Shown one piece after another: positions 56,182 through 63,389 of a DNA stretch of 64,000 nt. Every line of letters begins with the position of its first letter. Position 1 is the stretch's first letter. The DNA is from Flavobacterium denitrificans DSM 15936. Its GTDB lineage: Bacteria > Bacteroidota > Bacteroidia > Flavobacteriales > Flavobacteriaceae. The notes under the pieces were generated by a model. It ran no database searches and was not told the origin of the DNA. It worked only from the letters and a program-made list of their open reading frames with translations. Location: positions 1 through 64,000 of the forward strand of contig NZ_KE384379.1 of NCBI RefSeq assembly GCF_000425445.1. The letters are read 5' to 3'. The translations under genes and the position numbers were made by a program.

Positions 56182-56619
56182 TTAAAAAGGAGCATCTCCT
56201 GATACAGTTATACCCATAGATCTAGCTGTTCCAGCAACCATACTCATAGCTTTCTCAATTGTGAAAGCATTTAAGTCTGGCATTTTGTCTTCAGCAATAG
56301 TTCTAATTTGTTCCCAAGTAACGCTAGCTACTTTTTTACGATTAGGCTCACCAGAACCAGATTTTAGCTTTGCAGCTTCCATTAACTGAACCGCTGCTGG
56401 AGGAGTCTTAACAACAAAATCAAATGATTTGTCTTTGTACACAGTGATTTGCACTGGACAAATTTTGCCAGGTTTATCCTGAGTTCTAGCATTAAATTGC
56501 TTACAGAACTCCATGATGTTTACCCCAGCAGCTCCTAAAGCAGGTCCAACCGGTGGCGACGGGTTCGCAGCACCTCCCTTAACTTGTAGTTTAACTACCT
56601 TACTAATTTCTTTAGCCAT
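56182..56619 (-). CDS. rplK: 50S ribosomal protein L11
   Basis: L11 lies at the GTPase-associated centre. The 145-residue protein begins [16 protein letters not shown] and has [24 protein letters not shown] and [18 protein letters not shown], as in all L11. I start at 56619; upstream codons in frame are not part of the family. nusG precedes it by 67 bp. Confidence 0.97.
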   Translation of the reverse strand: MAKEISKVVKLQVKGGAANPSPPVGPALGAAGVNIMEFCKQFNARTQDKPGKICPVQITVYKDKSFDFVVKTPPAAVQLMEAAKLKSGSGEPNRKKVASVTWEQIRTIAEDKMPDLNAFTIEKAMSMVAGTARSMGITVSGDAPF

Positions 56620-56686
56620 TTTTAAAAAATTTAACACTGTAATCAATGGAAGCGATTACAATGGTTTATTATAGTGTAACAAAAAA

Positions 56687-57241
56687 TTATACTTTTTCAA
56701 CTTGCATAAAACTTAATTCTAATGGTGTTTTTCTTCCGAAAATCTTAACCATTACTTCAAGTTTACGCTTTTCTTCATTAATTTTTTCAACTGTACCGTT
56801 AAATCCGTTAAAAGGACCATCGATCACTTTTACAGTTTCACCTAAGTTGAATGGAATTGCACGTGTATCTGTATTAACAGCCAACTCATCCACTTTCCCT
56901 AACATACGATTAACCTCAGATAATCTCAAAGGAACAGGTTCTCCACCTTTAATTTCACCCAAAAATCCAATCACACTTGTAATAGATTTAATAATATGAG
57001 GTATCTCACCAACTAAATTAGCTTCGATCATAACATATCCAGGAAAATAAACCTTATCCTTAGACATCTTTTTCCCCTCCTTTACAGTTACTACTTTTTC
57101 TGTAGGAACCAAAACTTGGGAAACATAATCCTCCATACCCAATCTGGCAATCTCAGTTTCGATATAAGCTTTCACTTTATTCTCTTGACCGCTTACTGCT
57201 CTAACTACGTACCATTTTTTCACATTATTATCTGCCATCAC
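56687..57241 (-). CDS. nusG: Transcription termination/antitermination factor NusG
   Basis: NusG binds RNA polymerase through its NGN domain and links it to Rho or the ribosome through a KOW domain. The 184-residue protein has KKWYVVRAVSGQENKVKAYI, the YFPGYVMIEANLVGE segment and a C-terminal KOW motif (VKVIDGPFNGFNGTVEKINEEK). Two adjacent ATG codons open it. It follows secE by 7 bp. Confidence 0.97.
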   Translation of the reverse strand: MMADNNVKKWYVVRAVSGQENKVKAYIETEIARLGMEDYVSQVLVPTEKVVTVKEGKKMSKDKVYFPGYVMIEANLVGEIPHIIKSITSVIGFLGEIKGGEPVPLRLSEVNRMLGKVDELAVNTDTRAIPFNLGETVKVIDGPFNGFNGTVEKINEEKRKLEVMVKIFGRKTPLELSFMQVEKV

Positions 57242-57248
57242 AAAAAAA

Positions 57249-57446
57249 TTATCCTTTTAACCAGTTAAAAAATCCAGCCAAAGCTTTTGCAAAAAATTCG
57301 TCTACTCCCCATGTTGCCAAAGCAAATAGAATCGAAAATACAGCCACAACAATTGTCAATTTTTGAACCTCAGCCCAAGCTGGCCAAGTAACATTTGACT
57401 TTAACTCCTCGAAAGCCTCTGATAAATAATTAGTAACTTTTGTCAT
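57249..57446 (-). CDS. secE: Preprotein translocase subunit SecE
   Basis: SecE is the small essential subunit that clamps SecY in the translocon. The 65-residue single-span form (SEAFEELKSNVTWPAWAEVQ, then one membrane helix AVFSILFALATWGVDEFFAKAL) is the short type found in most bacteria. It lies between tRNA-Trp and nusG. Confidence 0.95.
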   Translation of the reverse strand: MTKVTNYLSEAFEELKSNVTWPAWAEVQKLTIVVAVFSILFALATWGVDEFFAKALAGFFNWLKG

Positions 57447-57464
57447 TTGATATATTTTTTATTG

Positions 57465-57535
57465 CACGGGCGGAGGGATTCGAACCCCCATCAACGGTTT
57501 TGGAGACCGCTATTCTACCCTTGAACTACGCCCGT
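57465..57535 (-). tRNA. tRNA-Trp (anticodon CCA)
   Basis: The reverse complement folds as a 71-nt tRNA with acceptor ACGGGCG/CGCCCGT, anticodon loop CTCCAAA and T-loop TTCGAAT. The anticodon CCA reads UGG. The 3' CCA is not encoded. It lies between tuf and secE. Confidence 0.95.
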
Positions 57536-57539
57536 AATT

Positions 57540-57578
57540 AAAGCCAGTTGGTTCAATTAAGAAAACCAACTGGCTTTT
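57540..57578 (-). terminator. Hairpin between tuf and tRNA-Trp
   Basis: AAAGCCAGTTGGTT pairs with AACCAACTGGCTTT. On the minus strand only CTTTAATTA follows, so it may be a weak terminator or a processing signal that trims the tRNA precursor. Confidence 0.6.
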
Positions 57579-57597
57579 GTTTTAATATTTATAGAAA

Positions 57598-58785
57598 TTA
57601 TTCTACAATTTCAGTAACCTGACCAGCACCTACTGTTCTACCACCTTCACGGATAGCAAAACGTAAACCTACGTTCATTGCGATTGGGCTTAATAAAGCA
57701 ACCTCAATTGTCAAGTTATCACCTGGCATTACCATCTCTACACCTGCTGGTAAAGAAATAACTCCAGTTACGTCAGTTGTACGTACGTAGAACTGTGGAC
57801 GGTAGTTATTGTGGAATGGAGTGTGACGTCCACCTTCTTCTTTTTTCAAGATATAAACCTCAGCTTTGAATTTAGCGTGTGGTTTTACTGAACCTGGCTT
57901 AATAATAACCATACCTCTTTTGATATCAGCTTTATCAATACCTCTTAACAATAAACCTACGTTATCTCCAGCTTCACCTCTGTCAAGGATTTTACGGAAC
58001 ATCTCAACTCCTGTAATAGTAGAAGTTAATTTTTCAGCTCCCATACCAATGATTTCAACAGGATCTCCAGTGTTAGCAACTCCAGTTTCGATACGACCTG
58101 TAGCAACAGTTCCACGACCTGTAATTGTAAATACGTCCTCAACTGGCATCAAGAATGGTTTAGCAACGTCACGTACTGGCTCTTCGATCCAAGCATCAAC
58201 AGCTTCCATTAATTCGATAATTTTAGGTACCCAGTTTGGATCATTGTTTAATCCTCCTAAAGCAGAACCTTGAACTACAGGACCATTATCTCCATCATAT
58301 TCGTAGAAAGATAATAAATCTCTAATTTCCATTTCAACAAGCTCTAACAACTCAGCATCATCAACCATATCCACTTTGTTCATGAAAACAACGATTCTTG
58401 GAATACCAACCTGACGACCTAAAAGGATGTGCTCACGAGTTTGTGGCATTGGACCATCTGTAGCAGCAACTACTAAGATAGCTCCGTCCATTTGAGCAGC
58501 ACCAGTAACCATGTTCTTTACGTAATCCGCGTGACCTGGACAGTCAACGTGAGCGTAGTGACGGTTAGCTGTTTCATACTCTACGTGTGATGTATTAATA
58601 GTAATACCTCTTTCTTTCTCCTCTGGAGCGTTATCGATTTGATCAAACGATTTTGCTTGACAGTAACCAGCATCTGACAACACTTTAGTGATTGCAGCAG
58701 TTAATGTAGTTTTTCCGTGATCTACGTGTCCAATTGTACCTATGTTTAAGTGCGGTTTGGAACGATTAAAATTCTCCTTTGCCAT
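57598..58785 (-). CDS. tuf: Elongation factor Tu
   Basis: EF-Tu delivers aminoacyl-tRNA to the ribosome. The 395-residue protein has G1 [15 protein letters not shown], switch [15 protein letters not shown]4 NKVDM and the domain II/III sequences [11 protein letters not shown] and GRTVGAGQV. It is in the classic tRNA-tuf-secE-nusG setting. No second copy is in the window. Confidence 0.98.
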   Translation of the reverse strand: MAKENFNRSKPHLNIGTIGHVDHGKTTLTAAITKVLSDAGYCQAKSFDQIDNAPEEKERGITINTSHVEYETANRHYAHVDCPGHADYVKNMVTGAAQMDGAILVVAATDGPMPQTREHILLGRQVGIPRIVVFMNKVDMVDDAELLELVEMEIRDLLSFYEYDGDNGPVVQGSALGGLNNDPNWVPKIIELMEAVDAWIEEPVRDVAKPFLMPVEDVFTITGRGTVATGRIETGVANTGDPVEIIGMGAEKLTSTITGVEMFRKILDRGEAGDNVGLLLRGIDKADIKRGMVIIKPGSVKPHAKFKAEVYILKKEEGGRHTPFHNNYRPQFYVRTTDVTGVISLPAGVEMVMPGDNLTIEVALLSPIAMNVGLRFAIREGGRTVGAGQVTEIVE

Positions 58786-58840
58786 TTTACTTAATTTTTA
58801 ATCTTAGTTATATATTAATTTTCAATTTCCTACTTACTTG

Positions 58841-58912
58841 AGCCAATGTCGGGATTTGAACCCGAGACCTCTTCCTTACCAAGGAAGCACTCTACCCCTG
58901 AGCTACACCGGC
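58841..58912 (-). tRNA. tRNA-Thr (anticodon GGT)
   Basis: The reverse complement gives acceptor GCCGGTG/CATTGGC, anticodon loop TTGGTAA and T-loop TTCAAAT, 72 nt in total. The anticodon GGU reads ACC and ACU. It lies directly upstream of tuf. Confidence 0.95.
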
Positions 58913-58998
58913 AGAGTTCTTATTTTAGATTCCTGAATTCAAATTTTATTTTTTTTTCAAATCTAAAATCTCCAGTCTTAAATCTAAACTTTTTTTTG

Positions 58999-59079
58999 TG
59001 GGGAGAGCAGGATTCGAACCTGCGAAGTTCACACAGCAGATTTACAGTCTGCCCTCGTTGGCCGCTTGAGTATCTCCCC
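58999..59079 (-). tRNA. tRNA-Tyr (anticodon GTA)
   Basis: This 81-nt class II tRNA has a long variable arm, acceptor GGGGAGA/TCTCCCC and anticodon loop CTGTAAA. The anticodon GUA reads UAC and UAU. Confidence 0.95.
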
Positions 59080-59139
59080 TAATTTTAAAATTTCATTATT
59101 TTAAAGAACCAATTTCAAATCGTATTTGAAATATTTCTG

Positions 59140-59213
59140 AGCCGATAGAGGGACTCGAACCCACGACCTGCTGATTACAAATCAGCTGCTCTAGCCAGCT
59201 GAGCTACATCGGC
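59140..59213 (-). tRNA. tRNA-Thr (anticodon TGT)
   Basis: The reverse complement shows acceptor GCCGATG/TATCGGC, anticodon loop TTGTAAT and T-loop TTCGAGT, 74 nt in total. The anticodon UGU reads ACA. It is the first RNA after the promoter at 59251-59279. Confidence 0.95.
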
Positions 59214-59222
59214 GAATACATT

Positions 59223-59249
59223 AAAAAAGTCCGCTATTTCTAACGGACT
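59223..59249 (-). terminator. Terminator hairpin overlapping the tRNA-tuf transcription start
   Basis: On the minus strand AGTCCG pairs with CGGACT around a TTAGAAATAG loop and is followed by six T residues. It ends transcripts coming from hpf. Its 5' arm (59249-59244) coincides with the predicted start site of the promoter just upstream. Confidence 0.7.
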
Positions 59250-59250
59250 G

Positions 59251-59279
59251 CAAATGTAGCTATTTTATCTTTGAATCAA
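59251..59279 (-). promoter_or_regulatory. Promoter of the tRNA-tuf-secE operon
   Basis: On the minus strand TTG-N18-TACATTTG matches the Flavobacterium consensus in both elements and spacing. It lies between the hpf stop codon and the terminator hairpin, with transcription expected to start at about 59244-59247. It would drive the three tRNAs, tuf, tRNA-Trp and probably secE-nusG and beyond. Confidence 0.7.
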
Positions 59280-59303
59280 AACATTTTTTGAAAAATTTTT
59301 CAA

Positions 59304-59606
59304 TTATATGTGCGCTCTAATTTTTTCTTTCCTTTTTACTAGCAAACGTTCTAATGATTCCGCTGAAAGCTCTACCGCTTCTTCAAATGTTTTACATTGC
59401 TTTTTTACCAAAAAATCGTCTCCCGGAACATTGACCTTTATCTCCACCGCTTTATTCTCCTTATCACTTGTTCTTTCCACTTTTAAAAAAACGTCTGACG
59501 ACACTATTCGATCGTAGTATTTTTCTAACTTATCCATTCTTTCTTGAATAAAATCCACCAATTTTCTGTCAACAGTAAAGTTAACTGCATGAACATCTAC
59601 CTTCAT
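59304..59606 (-). CDS. hpf: Ribosome hibernation promoting factor, short HPF/YfiA type
   Basis: This 100-residue protein binds the ribosomal decoding centre and silences or stores ribosomes in stationary phase. It matches the short HPF/YfiA family (MKVDVHAVNFTVDRKLVDFI, VFLKVERTSDKENKAVEIKV, GDDFLVKKQCKTFEEAV) and lacks the C-terminal dimerisation domain of long HPF. I start at 59606; an earlier in-frame ATG at 59642 overlaps the xerC stop by one base but adds residues not seen in the family. It follows xerC and precedes the tRNA-tuf operon. Confidence 0.9.
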   Translation of the reverse strand: MKVDVHAVNFTVDRKLVDFIQERMDKLEKYYDRIVSSDVFLKVERTSDKENKAVEIKVNVPGDDFLVKKQCKTFEEAVELSAESLERLLVKRKEKIRAHI

Positions 59607-59641
59607 AATACTAATTTTAGGGTTAAACATTTTGGAAATCA

Positions 59642-60535
59642 TTATTTATTTCGAGGATGTGCATCATTATATGTCTTTTTGAGCTCCGCCAGACTATTAT
59701 GAGTATACACTTGCGTTGACGCCAAGCTCGAATGCCCTAATAATTCCTTAACTGAATTTAAATCTGCTCCGTTATTCAATAAGTGAGTTGCAAAAGTATG
59801 CCGAAGCACGTGCGGACTTTTTTTCACCTTTTCAGAGACCCTACTAAAGTAAGAATTTATTAATCGATACACAAAAGATTCACTTAATTTTAATCCTTTT
59901 TTTGAAATAAAAAAATAATCGGCATCTATAATGTTTTCAACAGAAGAACGCTCATCCATATACATCCTTACCCCATCAGCAACAATAGGCAAAAGAGGAA
60001 TAATCCGTTCTTTATTTCTCTTTCCCAACACCTTAACCACATTCAAAGACAAATCAACGTTATACAACATCAATCCTATCAACTCAGCTCTTCGCATCCC
60101 AGTCGTATAAAACAAATCAACAATCAATTTATCCCTAACCTCCTCAAAACCTAGCGGAATCTCTATACTTTGAATCAAATCCACCAATTCCTTTTCAGAA
60201 AAAGGAATCTGAACATTTTTTGGCGTTTTTAAAGCCTTATGCTTCAACATTGGATTCACCTCAATTTGTTTCGCCTTCAAAAGAAATTTATAAAAGGATT
60301 TCAACGAAGCCATTTTTCTATTAACAGAAACATTTGCCACACCATCATCCACCAAAGAAACAATCCAACTTCTAATTTGATTATAATTTGCGCCCTCAAT
60401 ACCATCTTGCTCAAAACGAAGTTTGTTAAAGCTCTCAAAAAATGAAATATCATTCAAATAAGCATTGATCGTATGCGGAGAATATTTTTTCTCCAACTGG
60501 AGATAATCACGAAAAGCATCTTTATTCGATTTCAT
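59642..60535 (-). CDS. xerC: Tyrosine recombinase XerC
   Basis: XerC, with a partner, resolves chromosome dimers at dif. The 297-residue protein has the N-terminal SAM-like core-binding domain and the full catalytic set: Arg148 (TGMRRAEL), Lys172 (LGKRNK), His242 and Arg245 (PHVLRHTFATHLL), His268 (LGHSSL) and nucleophile Tyr277 (TQVYTHN). I start at 60535 (MKSNKDAFRDYLQLEKKY). Its house-keeping position between rpsU and hpf argues against a mobile-element integrase. Confidence 0.88.
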   Translation of the reverse strand: MKSNKDAFRDYLQLEKKYSPHTINAYLNDISFFESFNKLRFEQDGIEGANYNQIRSWIVSLVDDGVANVSVNRKMASLKSFYKFLLKAKQIEVNPMLKHKALKTPKNVQIPFSEKELVDLIQSIEIPLGFEEVRDKLIVDLFYTTGMRRAELIGLMLYNVDLSLNVVKVLGKRNKERIIPLLPIVADGVRMYMDERSSVENIIDADYFFISKKGLKLSESFVYRLINSYFSRVSEKVKKSPHVLRHTFATHLLNNGADLNSVKELLGHSSLASTQVYTHNSLAELKKTYNDAHPRNK

Positions 60536-60579
60536 TTTAGCACTTTTAATCATTAACACTTAATTTCAAAATTAAGCAT

Positions 60580-60619
60580 AAAAAAACCGTTAGTGTCAAA
60601 AATCTTGACAACTAACGGT
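60580..60619 (-). terminator. Intrinsic terminator after rpsU
   Basis: ACCGTTAGTTGTCAA pairs with TTGACACTAACGGT on the minus strand (one bulge) and ends in seven T residues, separating rpsU from xerC. Confidence 0.88.
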
Positions 60620-60642
60620 AATTATTTTTGCAAAAGCTAATA

Positions 60643-60837
60643 TTAACTCTCTAAACTATCTTTCAAGCCTTGGATGTAAGCAGCTTTTTGAATTTGTGCT
60701 CTTTTGATAACAGAAGGCTTAATAAAAGCAGTACGTGCTCTTAATTGACGAACAGTTCCTGTTTTATCAAATTTTCTTTTATAGCGCTTTAATGCTCTAT
60801 CGATATTTTCTCCGTCTTTAATTGGTATAATTAACAT
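60643..60837 (-). CDS. rpsU: 30S ribosomal protein S21
   Basis: The 64-residue protein begins MLIIPIKDGENIDRALKRYK and has RQLRARTAFIKPSVIKRAQIQKA, typical of S21. In Flavobacterium johnsoniae, S21 together with S18 and S6 masks the anti-Shine-Dalgarno end of 16S rRNA, and rpsU is one of the few genes there with a strong Shine-Dalgarno (published family knowledge). That pattern is seen here: GAGGAGGTG lies 8 bases before the ATG. This is expected to give feedback control, with ribosomes lacking S21 translating rpsU best. Confidence 0.96.
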   Translation of the reverse strand: MLIIPIKDGENIDRALKRYKRKFDKTGTVRQLRARTAFIKPSVIKRAQIQKAAYIQGLKDSLES

Positions 60838-60845
60838 AATATAGA

Positions 60846-60874
60846 CACCTCCTCTCGTTAAGGCTGCAAATGTA
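60846..60874 (-). promoter_or_regulatory. Strong Shine-Dalgarno and -7 element of rpsU
   Basis: On the minus strand TACATTTG (plus-strand 60867-60874) is a TAnnTTTG element. Downstream, GAGGAGGTG (60846-60854) is an almost perfect Shine-Dalgarno placed 8 bases before the start codon. I found no other gene in the window with such a site at the right distance. Confidence 0.85.
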
Positions 60875-60941
60875 AAAATTAATTATCAAATATGAATCAT
60901 AAATGATAAATTATTTTTCATAAAATCTATCTTCTGAGTTC

Positions 60942-61016
60942 GCGTGAGGGATTGCAACGGAAATCCTTTTTGTTTTTTCTTTAAAAACAAAAAGATTGCA
61001 GTGAAAAGCCCGACCC
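60942..61016. repeat. Palindromic hairpin repeat, family A, copy 3
   Basis: The segment runs GTGAGGGATTGCAACGG then AAATCCTTTTTGTTTTT, and pairs with AAAAACAAAAAGATTGCAGT ending in GCCCGACCC. The core AAATCC(T)n/AAAAGATT is shared with copies 1 and 2, while the outer arms differ. Confidence 0.7.
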
Positions 61017-61017
61017 T

Positions 61018-61062
61018 GAAAACAAAAGCCACTCTGCGCTTGCTGAATGGCTTTTGTTTTTA
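61018..61062 (-). terminator. Hairpin after the acyl-CoA dehydrogenase gene
   Basis: AAAACAAAAGCCA pairs with TGGCTTTTGTTTT around a 19-base loop. Directly next to repeat family A copy 3, it probably ends the leftward dehydrogenase transcript. Confidence 0.6.
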
Positions 61063-61082
61063 GGGGCACGCCCAAAATAAGA

Positions 61083-62225
61083 TTATTCTTTTAATAAATT
61101 CCTAGAGATAACTAATTTTTGAATTTCTGTTGTTCCTTCTCCTATAGTACAAAGTTTTGAATCTCTATAGAATTTCTCCACTGGAAAATCTTTAGTATAG
61201 CCATAACCTCCATGAATCTGAACGGCATCATTTGCAATTTTCACACAAGCTTCAGAGGCATACATTTTTGCCATTGCGCCTGACGTAGTTACAGGCTTAT
61301 GCTGCTGCTTTAAATAAGCTGCTTTATGAAGCAATAGTTCTGAAGCCTCAATTTCAGTTGCCATATCAGCTAATTTAAATGATATTCCTTGAAAATTACT
61401 AATTGGCTGCCCAAACTGATGTCTTTCCTTCGAATACTTCAAAGCTGCATTATAGGCTCCTTTAGCGATTCCTAAAGAGAGTGCGCCAATTGAAATTCGG
61501 CCACCGTCTAGTATTTTCATTGCTTGAACAAATCCTTGCCCAACTTCACCAAGCCTATTAGCATCAGGAACGCGACAATTATCAAAGACCAACTCAGCAG
61601 TTTCGCTGGCGCGCATTCCTAGCTTGTTTTCTTTTTTTCCAGATGAAAAGCCAGGCATCCCTTTTTCAAAAACAAATGCAGTCATTCCTTTTGAATCTCC
61701 TTTTTCTCCAGTTCGAACCACAACTACAGCAATATCGCCGGAGATTGCGTGTGTTATAAAATTTTTAGCACCATTCACCACCCAGAAATCACCATCTTTT
61801 ACTGCTGTTGTATTCATACCTCCAGCATCAGAGCCTGTATTGTGTTCGGTTAATCCCCAAGCACCTATATACTCTGCTGTAGCTAATTTAGGAAGCCATT
61901 TTTTCTTTTGTTCCTCATTCCCAAAAGTCAAAATATGATTTGTGCATAATGAATTATGAGCAGCAACAGATAATCCTATTGAAGGATCGACTTTTGAAAT
62001 TTCCTCAACAACCGTAATATATTCATGATATCCCAATCCCGAACCTCCGTATTCTTCTGGCACTAAAACCCCCATAAAACCCATTTCTCCTAATTGTTTA
62101 AAGAGCGATATTGGAAAAATTTGAGCTTCATCCCACTCCATAATATTAGGTCTAATGTTTTTCTCTGCAAACTCTTTAATAGATTGAGCAATCATTGACT
62201 GCGTTTCGTTATAATCAAAATTCAT
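61083..62225 (-). CDS. Acyl-CoA dehydrogenase
   Basis: This FAD enzyme oxidises acyl-CoA to enoyl-CoA in fatty acid or branched-chain amino acid breakdown, passing electrons to ETF. The 380-residue length and motifs are standard: GAWGLTEHNTGSDAGGMNT and FITHA around the FAD, RHQFGQPISNFQGISFKLADM, and the C-terminal HGGYGYTKDFPVEKFYRDSK with the catalytic-base region IGEGTTEIQ. It starts 13 bp downstream of the helix-hairpin-helix gene and is probably co-transcribed with it. Chain-length preference cannot be read. Confidence 0.95.
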   Translation of the reverse strand: MNFDYNETQSMIAQSIKEFAEKNIRPNIMEWDEAQIFPISLFKQLGEMGFMGVLVPEEYGGSGLGYHEYITVVEEISKVDPSIGLSVAAHNSLCTNHILTFGNEEQKKKWLPKLATAEYIGAWGLTEHNTGSDAGGMNTTAVKDGDFWVVNGAKNFITHAISGDIAVVVVRTGEKGDSKGMTAFVFEKGMPGFSSGKKENKLGMRASETAELVFDNCRVPDANRLGEVGQGFVQAMKILDGGRISIGALSLGIAKGAYNAALKYSKERHQFGQPISNFQGISFKLADMATEIEASELLLHKAAYLKQQHKPVTTSGAMAKMYASEACVKIANDAVQIHGGYGYTKDFPVEKFYRDSKLCTIGEGTTEIQKLVISRNLLKE

Positions 62226-62238
62226 TTGTTGGCTTTTT

Positions 62239-63129
62239 TTAGAACTCCAAATATAAACTAATTATTTTTGCTTTTTCAACAGGAAAACCTTTAATTTTTA
62301 TCAAATCCTCAATATTATTGAAATTTCCATTCATGCTTCGATACGTTATGATTTGCTTTGCTAATGCGTATTTAAAATAAGGAAACTGAGACAATTCTTT
62401 TAAAGAAGCATCATTAATTGCTATTTTTTTCAAATTGTCTGGAATTACAACTTTAAAATGAGAATTCAGAGCTGAAATCACTTCAGGCGACAATCCCCAT
62501 ACATCATCCATTTGCTCCATCGAAACAAAACATCCTAGGATTTCTTTTTGTTTTAAAATTCTAGCTGACAAAGCTTCTCCAATACCATAGATTTTAACCA
62601 AATCTTCTTGAGACGCTTGATTAATATCTAAAACAACAATTTTTTCCTTTTTGAATTCTGTTTTTGGAGCATACTCTTTCTTTCCATTTTTAAAAGTCGA
62701 TTTATTGCGAGTCCAATCTGGGAATTTAAAAAGTGGGGAAATTGCTTTTAACAAGGAATCTGAAATCTTGGTTACGTTTTGAAATTCCTCGGCAGAGTTT
62801 ACATATTTATTTTCTTTGCGGAAGGTCAATAATCTGTCAATTTCCGCAACTGACATTCCAAGTTTATAACCTTTATAATCAGAAATAAAATTTGGATTGA
62901 AGGAATACTGCATCGGTTTTCTATCATTTTTTGCCATTTTTAAAGAATCTATTTCAGATTGCAGCGACATCCACTGTTCTTTTTCAGGAAAAGATTTTTC
63001 AATCAAATTAAAATCTAAAGTATAGTATAGAGCCTGTAATACAATTATAATTATGAAAAGCCCAACTAAACCTGTACGTTGCTGATTGGTAAACTTGAAA
63101 TAGGAAATAAATGGCTTATAATTTTTCAT
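62239..63129 (-). CDS. Membrane-anchored helix-hairpin-helix protein (ComEA-like)
   Basis: The 296-residue protein has one N-terminal membrane span (LVGLFIIIIVLQALYYTLDF) followed by repeated helix-hairpin-helix units: MSVAEIDRLLTFRKENKYVN, LDINQASQEDLVKIYGIGEA and DASLKELSQFPYFKYALAKQ. These resemble the DNA-binding modules of ComEA, which grips incoming DNA during transformation. Topology would place the units outside the inner membrane. A role in DNA uptake is suggested by family, not by neighbours. Confidence 0.85.
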   Translation of the reverse strand: MKNYKPFISYFKFTNQQRTGLVGLFIIIIVLQALYYTLDFNLIEKSFPEKEQWMSLQSEIDSLKMAKNDRKPMQYSFNPNFISDYKGYKLGMSVAEIDRLLTFRKENKYVNSAEEFQNVTKISDSLLKAISPLFKFPDWTRNKSTFKNGKKEYAPKTEFKKEKIVVLDINQASQEDLVKIYGIGEALSARILKQKEILGCFVSMEQMDDVWGLSPEVISALNSHFKVVIPDNLKKIAINDASLKELSQFPYFKYALAKQIITYRSMNGNFNNIEDLIKIKGFPVEKAKIISLYLEF

Positions 63130-63389
63130 AATTGTAGTTGCTCTTATTAAAAATAGAATTCAAAATTATTAATTTATTAGGAATTTTACTAAAAATTAAT
63201 TTCTCAACGAAAATGTATTTTCTAAAATTTTAACCTAAATAGATTGACAAATTCAATGCTTTGTGCCATAATTTACGTGACTTTTATGAATATTTTAAAC
63301 ATTTTATAACTTAAAACGCTATAATTGTTTTTATTTTTTACAAAAAACAATACATTTGGAGCTTAATAACAATAAACCAATATAATTAT
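63130..63389. promoter_or_regulatory. Divergent 260-bp promoter region
   Basis: It separates the leftward helix-hairpin-helix gene from the rightward transporter. It is AT-rich. I could not settle on a promoter with both elements, and I see no repeat or operator. Confidence 0.35.

Noticed and set aside
59642-60535. Tyrosine recombinase as evidence of an integrated element next to the tRNA genes
   Set aside because: The protein fits house-keeping XerC, sits in a conserved operon with rpsU and hpf, and no attachment-site duplication of a tRNA 3' end is seen.
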